From: Candidatus Scalindua sp. SCAELEC01
Lineage (GTDB): Bacteria; Planctomycetota; Brocadiia; Brocadiales; Scalinduaceae
DNA length: 64,000 bases
Assembly: GCA_004282745.1 (NCBI GenBank)
Contig: SHMT01000028.1
Coordinates: 1 to 64,000, forward strand
Reading direction: 5' to 3'
This document shows positions 51,842 to 63,042 of this stretch, piece by piece; within the stretch, counting starts at the first letter, position 1, and every line of letters begins with the position of its first letter. A program made the translations under genes and the position numbers. The notes below the pieces were generated by a model, which worked only from the letters and a program-made list of their open reading frames with translations, was not told the DNA's origin and did not search any database.

Positions 51842-54800
51842 ATGGAAAGGAAAAAAACAGGTATGCCTGAGATTAATAATTTTTTTAAAGTTAATTTAGC
51901 GGGACAGCCTAGGCAGCATGGGTTGTATGATCCAATATTTGAGCACGATGCCTGTGGTGTTGGTTTTGTTGCACAGATTGATGGCACTCCGAAGCACGAG
52001 GTGGTAAGGAATGCGATCCAGGTTTCAATAAATTTGGAACACCGTGGCGCTATCGGAAGTGATAAAATGACGGGAGACGGCGGTGGTCTTCTCGTGCAAA
52101 TTCCTGATGAATTTTTCCGCAGAGTATGTGCGGATGAGGGGATTGCATTGCCACACGCTGGGAAGTACGGGGTGGGAATGTTTTTTCTCCCGAAGGAAGA
52201 ATCTTTGAGAGAGAAATGCAAAAGCATAGTCCAAGAAATGGTCGAATCTGAAAATTGTAAACTGCTTGGTTGGAGAACTGTTCCCATCAATGGTGAATGC
52301 CTCGGAGAGTTGAGCCGCGTAACTGAACCCACAATCTATCAAGCTTTCGTATCGAGCGACACACATGAAGGTGCAGATTTTGAAAGGAGGCTTTATATCA
52401 TTAGGCGTTCCTTAGAAAAGGAAATTGCCTCTTGGACGACCGGAGATTTTAGCCAGTTTTATGTTTGTAGTTTGAGTTGCAAAACTATTGTTTACAAGGG
52501 ATTGCTAACGGGTACCCAATTGCCGCTTTTTTATCCGGATCTGAGCGATCCTCGTTTTATGTCGGCGTTTGCCATTATTCATCAACGTTATAGCACGAAC
52601 ACGTTGCCAGCCTGGAATTTGGCACAACCTTTCCGCTGTCTCGCACATAATGGGGAAATCAATACCCTGCGCGGGAATATTAATCAGATGAAGTCCCGAG
52701 AGCAAGACTTACGATCAGATTTATTTGGCGATGACATAGACAAGATTAAGCCTATTATCCACGATGAATTTGGCAGTGATTCAGCAATCTTTGATAATGT
52801 GTTTGAGTTGCTCATCAATTCTGGTAGGTCTCTTTCTCATGCAGCGATGATGATGGTTCCTGAAGCGTGTGGGAAAAAGTATTATATGAGTGAAGATAAA
52901 CGCGGATTTTATGAGTATCATGCCTCTTTTATGGAGCCATGGGATGGCCCCGCTGCGATTGTTATTACTGACGGGAGGTATATTGGGGCTATGCTCGACA
53001 GAAACGGGTTAAGGCCTGCGCGTTATACGGTAACCAATGATGGAATGATAGTCATGGCTTCTGAAACCGGGGTACTTGATATCAAGGGGGAAGATGTCCG
53101 TCAGCGTGGAAGATTACAACCTGGCAAAATGTTTCTGGTAGATTTGCAGCAAAACCGCATTGTGCCTGACAATGAGATCAAGGCAAAAATATCAAGGCAA
53201 GCACCGTATCGTCGTTGGCTGAAAGAAAACCTGATTGAACTCCGCGGACTCTTTAACCCGTCCAGGGTTCCAGCAATTGATTTAGAAGAGCTGAGGATTC
53301 AGCAACATGCATTTGGTTATACTGAAGAAGATGTCCATTCCTTTATTGTGCCTATGGCGAGCCAGGGGCAGGAACCAATTGGGGCTATGGGTAATGATGG
53401 TGCCCTTGCGGTACTGTCTAATAAGCCACAACTTTTGTTTCACTATTTTAAACAATTGTTTGCACAGGTAACCAACCCACCTATTGATCCTTTACGTGAA
53501 GAGCTTGTAATGTCACTGATGAGTTTTCTCGGGAAAAAAGGTGGGCTCCTTGAAGAGACACCGGAACATACTAAACAGCTAAAGCTGTCACATCCGATAC
53601 TGAGTCCAACTGATATGTGGCGTATTCGTAACGCAAATCATCCAGATATGTTGGTTAGGAAGGTCGACACCCTTTTTCCTGCTGTAGGGGGTGGGAGAGC
53701 TTTGCAATCAGCTATGGAATCACTCTTTGAAAAAGCGGAGAGGCATATTGAAGATGGTGCCAATATTCTCGTTCTTACAGACAGGAGTATGGATAAGGAT
53801 CGATGCCCTATTCCGGCACTTCTTGCTGTGTCTGGTTTGCATCACCATTTGATCAAGAAGGGGCTCAGGAATGCGTGTGGATTGATTATTGAAACGGGGG
53901 AGGCACGAGAGGTCATGCACTTTTCTCTTCTCATTGGTTACGGGATTTCAGCCATTTGCCCCTATGTTGCCTTCAGCTCAGTGCGGGAGTTGGCTGAAAA
54001 TTCGCTCCTTGGAGATGGGATCTCTCCTGAAGATGCGATGGACAGCTATATGTCTTCAATTAAAAAAGGCCTCTTGAAGACGTTTAGTCGAATGGGTATA
54101 TCAACTATTCGAAGTTTCTTCGGTTCTCAGATTTTTGAGGCTATAGGGATAAATCGATCGGTAATTGATCAATATTTTTGTAACACTGCTTCGCGAGTAG
54201 GCGGTATAGGTCTAGAGGAAATTGCTCAGGAGGTTTATGCGCGACACCGAAAGGCATATCCACCTACTGGCACTCCTGATGAGCTCCTGGATATTGGAGG
54301 ACGTTTGTCTGTGAGATATGGTGGTGAAAAACATCTCTGGATTCCTGAGACGATATACAAACTTCAGCAGGCTACTCGTAATAATGACTACAAGGCCTTC
54401 AAAGAGTATACGCATCTGATAGATAATCAGTCAAAAGAGTTGGCTACATTGCGCGGTCTTTTTGCATTTAAAGAGTGTGAGAAAATTCCTATTGAAGAGG
54501 TTGAACCGATAGAAAATATCATGAAACGGTTTGTTACCGCCGCGATGTCTTTTGGTTCTGTTAGTCAGGAAACTCATGAATCTATAGCGATAGCAATGAA
54601 CCGCATTGGTGGGAGAAGTAATTCTGGGGAAGGTGGGGAAGACCCTGAAAGATTTAAGAAACTTCCAAATGGTGATTGGAAAATATCCAAAATCAAGCAA
54701 GTTGCATCAGGTCGTTTTGGGGTGACCAGCGAGTATCTCTTAAGTGCAGAGGAGATTCAGATTAAGATAGCCCAGGGGGCAAAACCGGGGGAGGGTGGTC

Positions 54801-56449
54801 ACCTTCCCGGACACAAGGTAAGTCCTGAAATTGCGAAAGTACGGCATACAACACCCGGTGTTTCGTTGATTTCACCACCACCTCATCATGACATTTATTC
54901 AATAGAGGATTTGAAACAGATAATTTATGATCTCCACTGTTCCAATCCGAAAGCCAATGTATCGGTAAAGCTTGTTTCCGCGGCAGGGGTCGGTACCGTT
55001 GCTGCAGGAGTAGCGAAAGCCAAGGCGGACCTTGTCCTGGTAAGCGGGTATGATGGAGGTACCGGGGCGTCACCGTGGTCAAGTATATTACATGCCGGTG
55101 TACCATGGGAGCTTGGATTGGCGGAGACTCAGCAAACACTTGTGGCTAACGGGCTGCGAGATAGGATTGTCGTACAGACGGATGGACAACTCAAGACAGG
55201 TCGAGACTGTGTGATCGCGGCCTTGCTTGGTGCTGAGGAATACGGATTTGGGACAACCGTTTTGGTTACCTTAGGCTGTGTTTTAATGAGAAAATGTCAT
55301 CTGAATACCTGTCCTGTGGGTGTTGCAACGCAAAATCCTATTTTACGGAAGAAGTTTGAAGGACAAGTTGAACATGTCGAGCGTTTTTTCCGATTCATAG
55401 CCCAGGAAATGCGCGAATATATGGCAGAGTTGGGCATGAGGACGGTGGATGAAATGGTAGGGCGCGTTGACAAACTTGAAGTCAAAGACGCCGCAAACCA
55501 TTGGAAAGCGAAACATCTCGATTTCAATGCACTTTTAACGAACCCAGATCCTGGGGGCAAGAACGACTTGCGATGTGTTAAAACCCAAGACCATGAGTTG
55601 TCAGAAGCGTTAGATAATGAACTGATCAAACTATCTGAAGGGGCTTTATCGAATAAGGAACCGACTATCATTAATCTTCCGATCAGGAATGTTAATCGAG
55701 CGGTGGGGACTATCCTGTGTAGTGAAATAACCAGAAAATATGGTTCACTCGGATTACCTGAAGATACGATTCAGCTCAATTTTAACGGATCGGCTGGACA
55801 GAGCCTTGGGGCCTTTCTGGTTCCCGGGGTAACCATACGGGTGGAAGGTGATGCAAACGACTATGTTGGTAAGGGGATGTCTGGAGGAAAAATTATCATA
55901 AACCCTCCTCAGGGTACTACCTTTAAACCTCATGAAAATATTATTGCGGGTAATGTTCACCTCTATGGTGCTACAAAGGGGGAGCTCTATCTCCATGGTA
56001 TGGTCGGTGAACGTTTTGCCGTGAGGAATAGTGGTGCAACTGCAGTTGTTGAAGGAGTTGGTGATCACGGGTGTGAGTATATGACCGGGGGTACTGTGGT
56101 GGTTATTGGACAGACAGGAAACAACTTTGGAGCTGGGATGAGTGGTGGAATAGCCTATGTTTATGATGAACACGAATGGTTTGGAATGAAGTGTAATCTT
56201 GATATGGTTGATTTGGAAAGTGTCTGGACGGACGAGGATAAAAAAACCCTGTACTCTTTGTTGGAAAAGCATGTAAAATATACGCAAAGTGTTAGAGCAC
56301 AAGATATTCTTGATCATTGGGGAAGCCGGCTTCCTTTATTTGTCAAAGTTATACCAATGGAGTATAGAAAATCATTAGAAAAAATTCGTCAAGACGAGCA
56401 TCTTGATGATGAGACAGTTTTAGCTACAGAGGAGGTATTTAATGGGTAA
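51842..56449 (+). CDS. gltB: Glutamate synthase, large subunit
   Basis: 1535 aa from ATG 51842, which follows GAGGAAG; GTG 51824 would add six residues. The amidotransferase Cys is '[11 protein letters not shown]' at residue 38, implying removal of a short propeptide. The synthase domain has '[13 protein letters not shown]' and the [3Fe-4S] cysteines in '[19 protein letters not shown]'; the C-terminal beta-helix GXGXG domain follows. It makes glutamate from glutamine and 2-oxoglutarate. It overlaps gltD by 8 bp. Confidence 0.97.
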   Translation: MERKKTGMPEINNFFKVNLAGQPRQHGLYDPIFEHDACGVGFVAQIDGTPKHEVVRNAIQVSINLEHRGAIGSDKMTGDGGGLLVQIPDEFFRRVCADEGIALPHAGKYGVGMFFLPKEESLREKCKSIVQEMVESENCKLLGWRTVPINGECLGELSRVTEPTIYQAFVSSDTHEGADFERRLYIIRRSLEKEIASWTTGDFSQFYVCSLSCKTIVYKGLLTGTQLPLFYPDLSDPRFMSAFAIIHQRYSTNTLPAWNLAQPFRCLAHNGEINTLRGNINQMKSREQDLRSDLFGDDIDKIKPIIHDEFGSDSAIFDNVFELLINSGRSLSHAAMMMVPEACGKKYYMSEDKRGFYEYHASFMEPWDGPAAIVITDGRYIGAMLDRNGLRPARYTVTNDGMIVMASETGVLDIKGEDVRQRGRLQPGKMFLVDLQQNRIVPDNEIKAKISRQAPYRRWLKENLIELRGLFNPSRVPAIDLEELRIQQHAFGYTEEDVHSFIVPMASQGQEPIGAMGNDGALAVLSNKPQLLFHYFKQLFAQVTNPPIDPLREELVMSLMSFLGKKGGLLEETPEHTKQLKLSHPILSPTDMWRIRNANHPDMLVRKVDTLFPAVGGGRALQSAMESLFEKAERHIEDGANILVLTDRSMDKDRCPIPALLAVSGLHHHLIKKGLRNACGLIIETGEAREVMHFSLLIGYGISAICPYVAFSSVRELAENSLLGDGISPEDAMDSYMSSIKKGLLKTFSRMGISTIRSFFGSQIFEAIGINRSVIDQYFCNTASRVGGIGLEEIAQEVYARHRKAYPPTGTPDELLDIGGRLSVRYGGEKHLWIPETIYKLQQATRNNDYKAFKEYTHLIDNQSKELATLRGLFAFKECEKIPIEEVEPIENIMKRFVTAAMSFGSVSQETHESIAIAMNRIGGRSNSGEGGEDPERFKKLPNGDWKISKIKQVASGRFGVTSEYLLSAEEIQIKIAQGAKPGEGGHLPGHKVSPEIAKVRHTTPGVSLISPPPHHDIYSIEDLKQIIYDLHCSNPKANVSVKLVSAAGVGTVAAGVAKAKADLVLVSGYDGGTGASPWSSILHAGVPWELGLAETQQTLVANGLRDRIVVQTDGQLKTGRDCVIAALLGAEEYGFGTTVLVTLGCVLMRKCHLNTCPVGVATQNPILRKKFEGQVEHVERFFRFIAQEMREYMAELGMRTVDEMVGRVDKLEVKDAANHWKAKHLDFNALLTNPDPGGKNDLRCVKTQDHELSEALDNELIKLSEGALSNKEPTIINLPIRNVNRAVGTILCSEITRKYGSLGLPEDTIQLNFNGSAGQSLGAFLVPGVTIRVEGDANDYVGKGMSGGKIIINPPQGTTFKPHENIIAGNVHLYGATKGELYLHGMVGERFAVRNSGATAVVEGVGDHGCEYMTGGTVVVIGQTGNNFGAGMSGGIAYVYDEHEWFGMKCNLDMVDLESVWTDEDKKTLYSLLEKHVKYTQSVRAQDILDHWGSRLPLFVKVIPMEYRKSLEKIRQDEHLDDETVLATEEVFNG

Positions 56450-57911
56450 ACCTACCGGTTTTCTCGAAACGGTAAGAAAGACTGGCGCCAAACGTTTGGT
56501 AGCAGATCGGATTAAGGATTTTAATGCGATTGAGGGAGATCTCTCTGTCGCTGAATTGGAAGGACAAGCAAGTCGTTGTATGGACTGTGGTATTCCCACA
56601 TGCCATTTTTATGGATGCCCGGTAAAAAATAGGATTCCAGATTGGAACGATATGGTGTATCGAGGCCACTGGAAGGCCGCTTTGAAGCTCCTACACTCAA
56701 CCAACAACTTTCCAGAATTTACGGGAAGAGTGTGTCCAGCGCCATGTGAATCGGCGTGCACGTTATCGATTAACCAGAATGCGGTTTCCATTAAGCAGAT
56801 AGAGAAACAGATTGTTGAGCGAGGATGGGAGGAGGGTTACATCAAGCCACAACCTGCTGCTACCAAAACCGGTAGACGCATCGCCATTGTTGGATCCGGT
56901 CCTGCAGGGCTTGCCGCTGCACAGCAGTTGGTGAGAAAAGGGCACGAAGTTATCGTGTTTGAGAAAGATGATCGTATTGGTGGCATGTTGCGATATGGGA
57001 TTCCCGATTATAAGATAGAGCGCTGGGTTCTTGATAGGAGACTAAAACAGCTGAAGGAGGAAGGTGTGATTTTCGAAACCTCTGTTAATGTTGGTATTGA
57101 TATTTCGGGGAAATATTTACTACGAACATTTGATGCAGTTGTTGTCTCTATTGGTGCGCAAGTGCCAAGGGATTTGGTGATCCCGGGCAGGGAGCTCAAT
57201 GGAGTTAATTTTGCTATCCCTTTTTTGGTCCAACAAAACCGGAGGGTTGCTGGTGATGTTATTCCGGAAGATGAGGTGATAACGGCAACTGGAAAACATG
57301 TTGTTGTTATTGGGGGTGGAGATACGGGATCAGATTGTATCGGGACAAGCATTCGTCAGGGAGCCGCTAGCGTGACACATATCTATTACCAGGATGTCCC
57401 TCCTAAAAGACGCCCTCTTTGTAATCCTTGGCCAGAGAGACCGGCAATTTTCAAGACAAGTACTTCTCAGGAAGAGGGGTGTGAAAGATTCTGGAAATTG
57501 CAGACAAGAGAGTTTGTCGGTGAAGGGGGGTGGTTAACCGGTGTGAAGGTGGTAGAGCTTGATTGGACTAGGCCTGAGGATGGCTCGCGTGGGACCTTTA
57601 CCGAAATACCAAATTCCGAAAAAATTCTTCGAGCCGATCTCGTATTTCTCTCCATTGGTTTTCAACATTGTGAGCATAGCCCCCTTCTCGTGGACCTGAA
57701 ACTAGAGTATAACAAAAAAGGGAGTATTCAGATCGATGAAAATATGATGACGAAAGTCCCAGGTATTTTTGCTGCTGGTGATGCGGAACTAGGAGCGACA
57801 TTGGTTGTCGATGCTATTTTCAGGGGGCGTCAGGTAGCAGAAAAGGTGGACCAATATCTGATTTCAGAAAAAACAGCGAGAGTCGAATATTCCATTTTCA
57901 CACCAAGATGA
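56442..57911 (+). CDS. gltD: Glutamate synthase, small subunit
   Basis: 489 aa. Two N-terminal cysteine clusters ('CMDCGIPTC', 'CPAPCESAC') bind [4Fe-4S]; the FAD loop is '[13 protein letters not shown]' and the NADPH loop '[13 protein letters not shown]'. It supplies electrons from NADPH to GltB. Its start lies inside the gltB stop region, so the subunits are translationally coupled. Confidence 0.97.
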   Translation: MGKPTGFLETVRKTGAKRLVADRIKDFNAIEGDLSVAELEGQASRCMDCGIPTCHFYGCPVKNRIPDWNDMVYRGHWKAALKLLHSTNNFPEFTGRVCPAPCESACTLSINQNAVSIKQIEKQIVERGWEEGYIKPQPAATKTGRRIAIVGSGPAGLAAAQQLVRKGHEVIVFEKDDRIGGMLRYGIPDYKIERWVLDRRLKQLKEEGVIFETSVNVGIDISGKYLLRTFDAVVVSIGAQVPRDLVIPGRELNGVNFAIPFLVQQNRRVAGDVIPEDEVITATGKHVVVIGGGDTGSDCIGTSIRQGAASVTHIYYQDVPPKRRPLCNPWPERPAIFKTSTSQEEGCERFWKLQTREFVGEGGWLTGVKVVELDWTRPEDGSRGTFTEIPNSEKILRADLVFLSIGFQHCEHSPLLVDLKLEYNKKGSIQIDENMMTKVPGIFAAGDAELGATLVVDAIFRGRQVAEKVDQYLISEKTARVEYSIFTPR

Positions 57912-57977
57912 ATCTCAATAGATCTATTAACTAGATCTATTAACTGACGAGGGTTCAGAAAATACAAATTTGGAATT

Positions 57978-58030
57978 CTTGCCAACCCTCATGTGATTGA
58001 TGCCGATCCGCCTGGTTGGGGGTTGGCAAG
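57978..58030 (+). terminator. Hairpin after gltD
   Basis: CTTGCCAACCC (57978-57988) and GGGTTGGCAAG (58020-58030) are perfect 11-bp inverted repeats with a 31-nt loop, followed by a short T run (GTTTTCG). A plausible gltBD transcript end. Otherwise 57912-58272 shows only a duplicated AGATCTATTAACT. Confidence 0.45.
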
Positions 58031-58272
58031 TGGCAGTTTTCGTGACCATATACTCTGTTGCTAGGCAATTGGGGAAATTGTCTTAATCATAACCAAATTC
58101 TGAAAGCATAGGTAAAAGTTATTGTTTTCAGGTCGTTGAGGGCGTGCTCTCAACCTCTGGTGTGGTTCAATCGAAAAGTCTTACCCTAATTTCCAAAAAT
58201 ATTTTGCTCTGGACACACCATTACCATACCTGATAAAAAGGAGACCTCCTGCACGATAAAATGTTGAGTTCG

Positions 58273-58581
58273 CTAATGCTTGGAAAGGCTGTTTTGAGAG
58301 GGATAGTACTGCTTAAAAAAAACTGTGTGGTCAGTTTTTTTTTTTGAGATTATCAACATTGATATGTAGCCAACCAATGCGGTTATTGAGAGAAATAGAG
58401 TCACCGAAAGAAGTAGAGAGATCAGAGAAGCCGTCGAATACTCTTTTTTGAATTTACTCTCCAGAAAAAAAATAATGAATAGTATAGTGGACGCAATGAG
58501 TGTGCAGGCGGATATCCACCCGAAAAGCAGTTGATATTTCTTCACCCTTCTTTTAAATGGTGTTGTTCGTGACTTGCGCAT
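58273..58581 (-). CDS. Small two-helix membrane protein, unknown
   Basis: 102 aa with two hydrophobic segments ('TLIASTILFIIFFL', 'LISLLLSVTLFLSITALVG') and basic ends. A purine-rich GAGGGAG site precedes the ATG. No family recognised; the membrane pattern and ribosome site support it as a gene. Confidence 0.55.
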   Translation of the reverse strand: MRKSRTTPFKRRVKKYQLLFGWISACTLIASTILFIIFFLESKFKKEYSTASLISLLLSVTLFLSITALVGYISMLIISKKKTDHTVFFKQYYPSQNSLSKH

Positions 58582-58788
58582 TATCTATCTCCCTCTGCCC
58601 ATTACTCTTTCTTATACCGAACCGACATCATAATACATTTGAGATTTTACATGTCAAGTCAAAAATAACGAGAAAAAGCTTTTTCTATACATTCTCATAT
58701 CGAGCTTATAGCAGGCCCATTTTGATGGCCGTGTGAGTTGTTTAAAAGTTTCAGAATTTATAATGAGATGAGGTTCCTATAAGTACTA

Positions 58789-58816
58789 TTGATAATTACA
58801 GAATAAACTATATAAT
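58789..58816 (+). promoter_or_regulatory. Sigma-70 promoter of the CPBP-lpxD-lpxI run
   Basis: TTGATA (58789-58794), 16-bp spacer, TATAAT (58811-58816), about 135 bp before the CPBP gene. No other strong signal in 58582-58950. Confidence 0.6.
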
Positions 58817-58950
58817 ACTGCCTCAACCCTTTTCGTTGCAGTTCGATCAGAAAAAGAGTTCGAAAGTTACCAAATGCACCCTTACTCGGACACAATGGGT
58901 AAAAAGATAATGGTGTGAAAATGTGTACTTTCCTTATAAACTAAAAATGA

Positions 58951-59910
58951 ATGAAAAAATATAAGAGCCTGATCATCATTTTTTTTCTCATATTAATTTT
59001 AAGTTGCATTCTTGCCCCACTAAAGAAAATACCTTTAGATTTTATGGTGGAAAAAGTTGATTTTCTTGCGGAAACTGTTGATTACGAGGATGGTGTCTAC
59101 GACTTTGGTAAGGTAATGCGAAGGATCTTAATGCTCTCCGCCTTACTCGTATTTTTAGTTTTTGCGAAATCTCTCAAAATGGGGGATTTGATGCTTGCCG
59201 GCATTAAATTAGAAACCGGTTGGTATCGTCAGTTTTTCTTTGGAGTCGCTCTTGCCGTTGGATCTCTTCTCATTTTCTATGCTCTCGCACTTCTTTTTGG
59301 CGCGAGCATGGTCCATTTGGATAGTTATTCAACCATGACTATTTTTCCCAAAGTTATCACATATCTACTAATAGGATGTCTTATAGGATTGATCGAAGAG
59401 GTGTTTTTTAGGGGAGTCATCTTAAAGGTTTTTATGGAGGACATGTCTTTTCCTCTTGCTATATGTGTGAGTAGTTTAATTTATTCCTTGCTTCACTTTT
59501 TTCAGGCGGATTATCCTGTGTCTCCTGGACTCCAAGTATTTGTGGGGGTGAAAACCATAACAGCTTTTTTTAAACCTCTCTTTTTTCAGTTTATGGAGAA
59601 CCTCCCTGCAATGATTGGAATGTTTCTTATTGGGGTTGTGCTTTCATATGCATTTATCAAAACTAAATCACTCTATCTTTCGATTGGTTTACATTCTGGA
59701 TGGGTATTTATGATGAAGACAGATGGTATCTTTCTTGTTCGTAATAGAGAGAGGTTGGTATGGTTTTTTGGTGACAGCCAGTTAGTTACCGGTATTCTTG
59801 CATGGTTTCTTATGTTGTGTATCTTTTTTTTCATAAAGAAAATTTATAAAAATTCAAGTTACTGTTCCGGAGTAGATGGAGATGGAAAAAACATTAAAAG
59901 AGCTTGCTGA
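58951..59910 (+). CDS. CPBP-family intramembrane metalloprotease
   Basis: 319 aa with about eight hydrophobic segments. Active-site motifs: 'EEVFFRGVIL' (Glu-Glu and Arg), 'SLIYSLLHF' (His) and 'IGLHSGW' (His). These are related to the eukaryotic CAAX protease Rce1; substrates in bacteria are mostly unknown. It overlaps lpxD by 35 bp. Confidence 0.85.
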   Translation: MKKYKSLIIIFFLILILSCILAPLKKIPLDFMVEKVDFLAETVDYEDGVYDFGKVMRRILMLSALLVFLVFAKSLKMGDLMLAGIKLETGWYRQFFFGVALAVGSLLIFYALALLFGASMVHLDSYSTMTIFPKVITYLLIGCLIGLIEEVFFRGVILKVFMEDMSFPLAICVSSLIYSLLHFFQADYPVSPGLQVFVGVKTITAFFKPLFFQFMENLPAMIGMFLIGVVLSYAFIKTKSLYLSIGLHSGWVFMMKTDGIFLVRNRERLVWFFGDSQLVTGILAWFLMLCIFFFIKKIYKNSSYCSGVDGDGKNIKRAC

Positions 59911-60925
59911 TTATGTTGGGGGCGAGGTAGTCGGAGATGGAAACATAAGGGTTAAGGGGGTAATGACTATTGATGTTGCCACGGAGGGATATATAACCTT
60001 TGTCTCTAACGAAAAATATATTAAGAAGCTTGATGAAACAAAGGCTTCAGCCGTTATTGTCTCCCCAAGTATCAGAACAAAAGATAAAAACTTGTTGATT
60101 ACAAAAAATCCGTACTTGGCATTTGCCAAGATTGTGGATTTAATGATGAACCCCGAAACAGAACACCCTGGTACGTGTGATCGGCTGGCTACAATAGCAG
60201 CGTCTGCAGAGATTGGTTCTAATGTTACTGCCTATCCATACGTCTTTGTCGGAGAAAATACGAAGATTGCCAACAATGTTGTTTTACATCCCGGTGTTTT
60301 TATCGGAGATGATTGCCAAATAGGAAATGATACCATATTACACCCCAACACCGTAATTTATAACGGGACCCAGATTGGTGAACGTGTGACTATTCATAGT
60401 AATGTTGTCATCGGTTGTAGTGGATACGGTTATGCTCCGGATGGGGATAAGTACTATAAAATTCCTCAAGTAGGGATTACCGTTATCGAAGATGATGTAG
60501 ATGTTGGTGCAAATACAACAATAAATCGAGCAGTCTTAGGAGAAACGAGAATTAAGAGGGGAACCAAGATTGACAGCCAGGTTATTATAGCACATAATGT
60601 TGAAATTGGTGAGGACACGCTCGTAACATCACAGGTTGGTATTGCAGGTACGGTTAAGATTGGTAATCATGTAATTCTGGCAGGCGGTGCGGGAGTTGCT
60701 GGCCATGTTACTGTTGGTGATAATGTTACCGTTGGTGGCTGGTCTGGGGTTATCAAGGATTTACCTCCAGATAAGACGTATCTGGGGACACCGGCAATAG
60801 AGATTGAAAGGATGAGAAGGTGTTATATAATTCTCCAGAAGTTACCGGAAATGAAGGAGGCAATAAAGAGTTTGCAGAAGAAGGTGACTCAATTAGAAAA
60901 ACAGTTGGAACCAAGAAGAGAATAG
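59876..60925 (+). CDS. lpxD: UDP-3-O-acylglucosamine N-acyltransferase LpxD
   Basis: 349 aa (ATG 59882 is an equally good start with better GGAG spacing). N-terminal uridine-binding domain, then left-handed beta-helix hexapeptides ('VVLHPGVFIGDDCQIGNDTI') with the catalytic His in 'IIAHNVEIGED'. It adds the N-linked acyl chain in lipid A synthesis, so an LPS-like outer membrane is implied. No lpxA or lpxC is in view. Confidence 0.95.
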   Translation: MEMEKTLKELADYVGGEVVGDGNIRVKGVMTIDVATEGYITFVSNEKYIKKLDETKASAVIVSPSIRTKDKNLLITKNPYLAFAKIVDLMMNPETEHPGTCDRLATIAASAEIGSNVTAYPYVFVGENTKIANNVVLHPGVFIGDDCQIGNDTILHPNTVIYNGTQIGERVTIHSNVVIGCSGYGYAPDGDKYYKIPQVGITVIEDDVDVGANTTINRAVLGETRIKRGTKIDSQVIIAHNVEIGEDTLVTSQVGIAGTVKIGNHVILAGGAGVAGHVTVGDNVTVGGWSGVIKDLPPDKTYLGTPAIEIERMRRCYIILQKLPEMKEAIKSLQKKVTQLEKQLEPRRE

Positions 60926-61731
60926 GTCTGATTGCCGGTAACGGACGTTTTCCTATACTTCTTGCCCAAAGTATTAAGGCAAAAGGTATTGGCATAGTCG
61001 CTGTGGGGATTAAGGATGAAGCCTCTCCGGAAATTGAAAAGTATGTTGATACGTTATACTGGGTTGGTGTTGCCAAAATCGGTAAGCTGATCAAGACTTT
61101 TAAGGGCGAACAGATTGAAAGAGCTGTCATGGCAGGCGGTTTAACAAAATCGCATATTCATTCAAGGCTCAAACACTTAAAATTCAGACCAGATCTGAGA
61201 ACCATTAAGATGTGGTACAAAAAGGTAAGGAGCAGACATGACCACACAATTTTGGAAGCCGTTGCTGATGAATTGGCTATGGATGGCATTCAACTTATGA
61301 GTTCCCTGGAGTATGCGAAACATCTCGTGGCAGAGAAAGGTTGTCTGACGAAAAGAGACCCTTCGGAGAGAGAAATGGCAGACATTGAGTTTGGTTGGGG
61401 CATTGCGAAAGAGATAGCAAGGTTGGAGATAGGCCAATGCATTGTTCTTAAGAACAAGACAGTACTTGCGGTTGAGGCAATCGATGGGACAAACGAGACA
61501 ATTAGGCGTGGCGCTTTACTTGGACGTGGTGGTGTCGTCGTGATCAAATTAAGCAAAAAAAATCAGGATTTACGCTTTGATTTACCGACTATCGGTCTGG
61601 AAACAATTAAGCATTTAAAGGAGACAGGTGTCAGTGCTTTAGCAATAGAGGCTGGGATGACACTCATACTCGATAAGGAGAAGGTTGTCGAGTTGGCAAA
61701 TAAATACAAAATTTCCGTAATTGCCAGATAG
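60820..61731 (+). CDS. lpxI: UDP-2,3-diacylglucosamine pyrophosphatase LpxI
   Basis: 303 aa if started at GTG 60820. The conserved protein begins at '[17 protein letters not shown]', so about 30 leading residues read within the end of lpxD and the true start is unclear; no ATG precedes the conserved part. Other marks: '[13 protein letters not shown]' and '[12 protein letters not shown]'. LpxI is the LpxH alternative, typical of planctomycetes and some proteobacteria, and follows lpxD in the pathway. Confidence 0.92.
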   Translation: MLYNSPEVTGNEGGNKEFAEEGDSIRKTVGTKKRIGLIAGNGRFPILLAQSIKAKGIGIVAVGIKDEASPEIEKYVDTLYWVGVAKIGKLIKTFKGEQIERAVMAGGLTKSHIHSRLKHLKFRPDLRTIKMWYKKVRSRHDHTILEAVADELAMDGIQLMSSLEYAKHLVAEKGCLTKRDPSEREMADIEFGWGIAKEIARLEIGQCIVLKNKTVLAVEAIDGTNETIRRGALLGRGGVVVIKLSKKNQDLRFDLPTIGLETIKHLKETGVSALAIEAGMTLILDKEKVVELANKYKISVIAR

Positions 61732-61741
61732 GGGAAGTATT

Positions 61742-62815
61742 GTGGAAAAACATGTGACAACAGAAACAACCGAAAGACCCTCGGAGTTTCAACAAGAATT
61801 CAGACTTAGAGAGGAACCCGACCTTTGGAGGATAATTGGTAGCAGCAAAGAGATTAAAGATGTTCTGGAAAATATACAGATAGTTTTAGAGAGTGATATT
61901 CCAGTAATTATTCAAGGAGAGACGGGTACTGGAAAGGAGCTGGTTGCACGGGCAGTGCATTACAGGGGGATAAGAAGTAAAAACCCTTTCTATGCCATTA
62001 ACTGTGCAGCGATTCCTGAAAATTTGATAGAAAGTGAACTATTTGGTTATGAAAAAGGCTCATTTACGGGAGCGACACAACAGTACATAGGAAAATTTGA
62101 AAAGGCCAATGGAGGCACACTGTTTCTTGACGAAGTGAATGGGATGAGTCTAACTACTCAGTCGAAGATCTTACGAGTGATTGAAGAGCAGTGTTTTGAG
62201 AGAGTTGGTGGAAACAAATCCATTAAAACGGATGTACGTATTGTTTCTGCGAGCAATCAGGACCTGTTAGAAGAGATACAAGAGAACAGGTTTAGAGAAG
62301 ATCTCTATTATAGGATTGCCGTATTTAAGATAGAAATCCCTCCGTTACGTAAGAGACAAGATGATATTCCCGAATTAGTTCACTGCTTTGTTAAGAGATA
62401 TAATACGTTATCTGGTAAAAGGATAAATAACGTTGATCCGAGTACTATGGAAAAACTGGTACAGTATCATTGGCCTGGAAATATACGACAGCTCCAGAAC
62501 GCTATTCGAAGGGCTATTCTGGTCGCCGTAACAAACCATGATGTCTTACTTCCCGAACACTTTGACTTTCCGGATGTTAAAGAGAGCAACCTCAAAATGG
62601 TAGAGTCTCTTGAGTTTGGCTTATCAAAACTTGAGGTATCCCTGAAGAGGGGAGAGGTAATTCCTTTAAGTGAAGTTGAAGAAGTCTTTATTCGCCAAGC
62701 ACTAAGTATTACACAAGGAAATATCTCTGAAGCTGCGGAAAAATTGGGTGTCAGCCGATCGACTATTTATAGAAAGATGGAAGATTATGGCATTAAGGCG
62801 GATGATTCAAAATAA
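61742..62815 (+). CDS. Sigma-54-dependent activator without receiver domain
   Basis: 357 aa from GTG 61742 with AGGGGAAG upstream. AAA+ domain: Walker A 'GETGTGKE', '[20 protein letters not shown]', the sigma-54 contact loop 'GSFTGA' (the usual form is GAFTGA) and Walker B 'GGTLFLDEV'. C-terminal Fis-type helix-turn-helix ('[20 protein letters not shown]'). With no sensor domain, its activity may be set by a partner or constitutive. 10 bp after lpxI. Confidence 0.93.
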   Translation: MEKHVTTETTERPSEFQQEFRLREEPDLWRIIGSSKEIKDVLENIQIVLESDIPVIIQGETGTGKELVARAVHYRGIRSKNPFYAINCAAIPENLIESELFGYEKGSFTGATQQYIGKFEKANGGTLFLDEVNGMSLTTQSKILRVIEEQCFERVGGNKSIKTDVRIVSASNQDLLEEIQENRFREDLYYRIAVFKIEIPPLRKRQDDIPELVHCFVKRYNTLSGKRINNVDPSTMEKLVQYHWPGNIRQLQNAIRRAILVAVTNHDVLLPEHFDFPDVKESNLKMVESLEFGLSKLEVSLKRGEVIPLSEVEEVFIRQALSITQGNISEAAEKLGVSRSTIYRKMEDYGIKADDSK

Positions 62816-62852
62816 AAGTGTCTTCATAGTTATTTTATGAATTATGAGGAAA

Positions 62853-62887
62853 AAGGAGTTCTTGTCGTTATTGTTTTCCTGGGCCCT
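62853..62887. repeat. Family C half copy (C5)
   Basis: GTTCTTGTCGTTATTG then TTTTCCTGGGCCCTA matches one end of the family C element. The other end is not recognisable. Confidence 0.45.
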
Positions 62888-62914
62888 ATGTACTTTTCTT
62901 TAGAGTTGAGGTTA

Positions 62915-63022
62915 TACTAAAACCGATTTGGTTTTCGGCTTTACCGGAAACCAAATCTTGGTGAAGGTATACTCGCTCAATTTTATTTCGGATTTTATCC
63001 GAAAACCATTATGAGATGAATA
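62915..63022. mobile_element. Family A MITE, 108-bp copy (A4)
   Basis: Same length as A3 (16799). Starts TACTAAAACCGATTTGG, ends with GAGATGAATA where other copies have GAGATGAGTA. TA on both sides. It lies between the sigma-54 activator and the radical SAM gene. Confidence 0.76.
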
Positions 63023-63042
63023 TATTTTGACCAGGTATTTTA

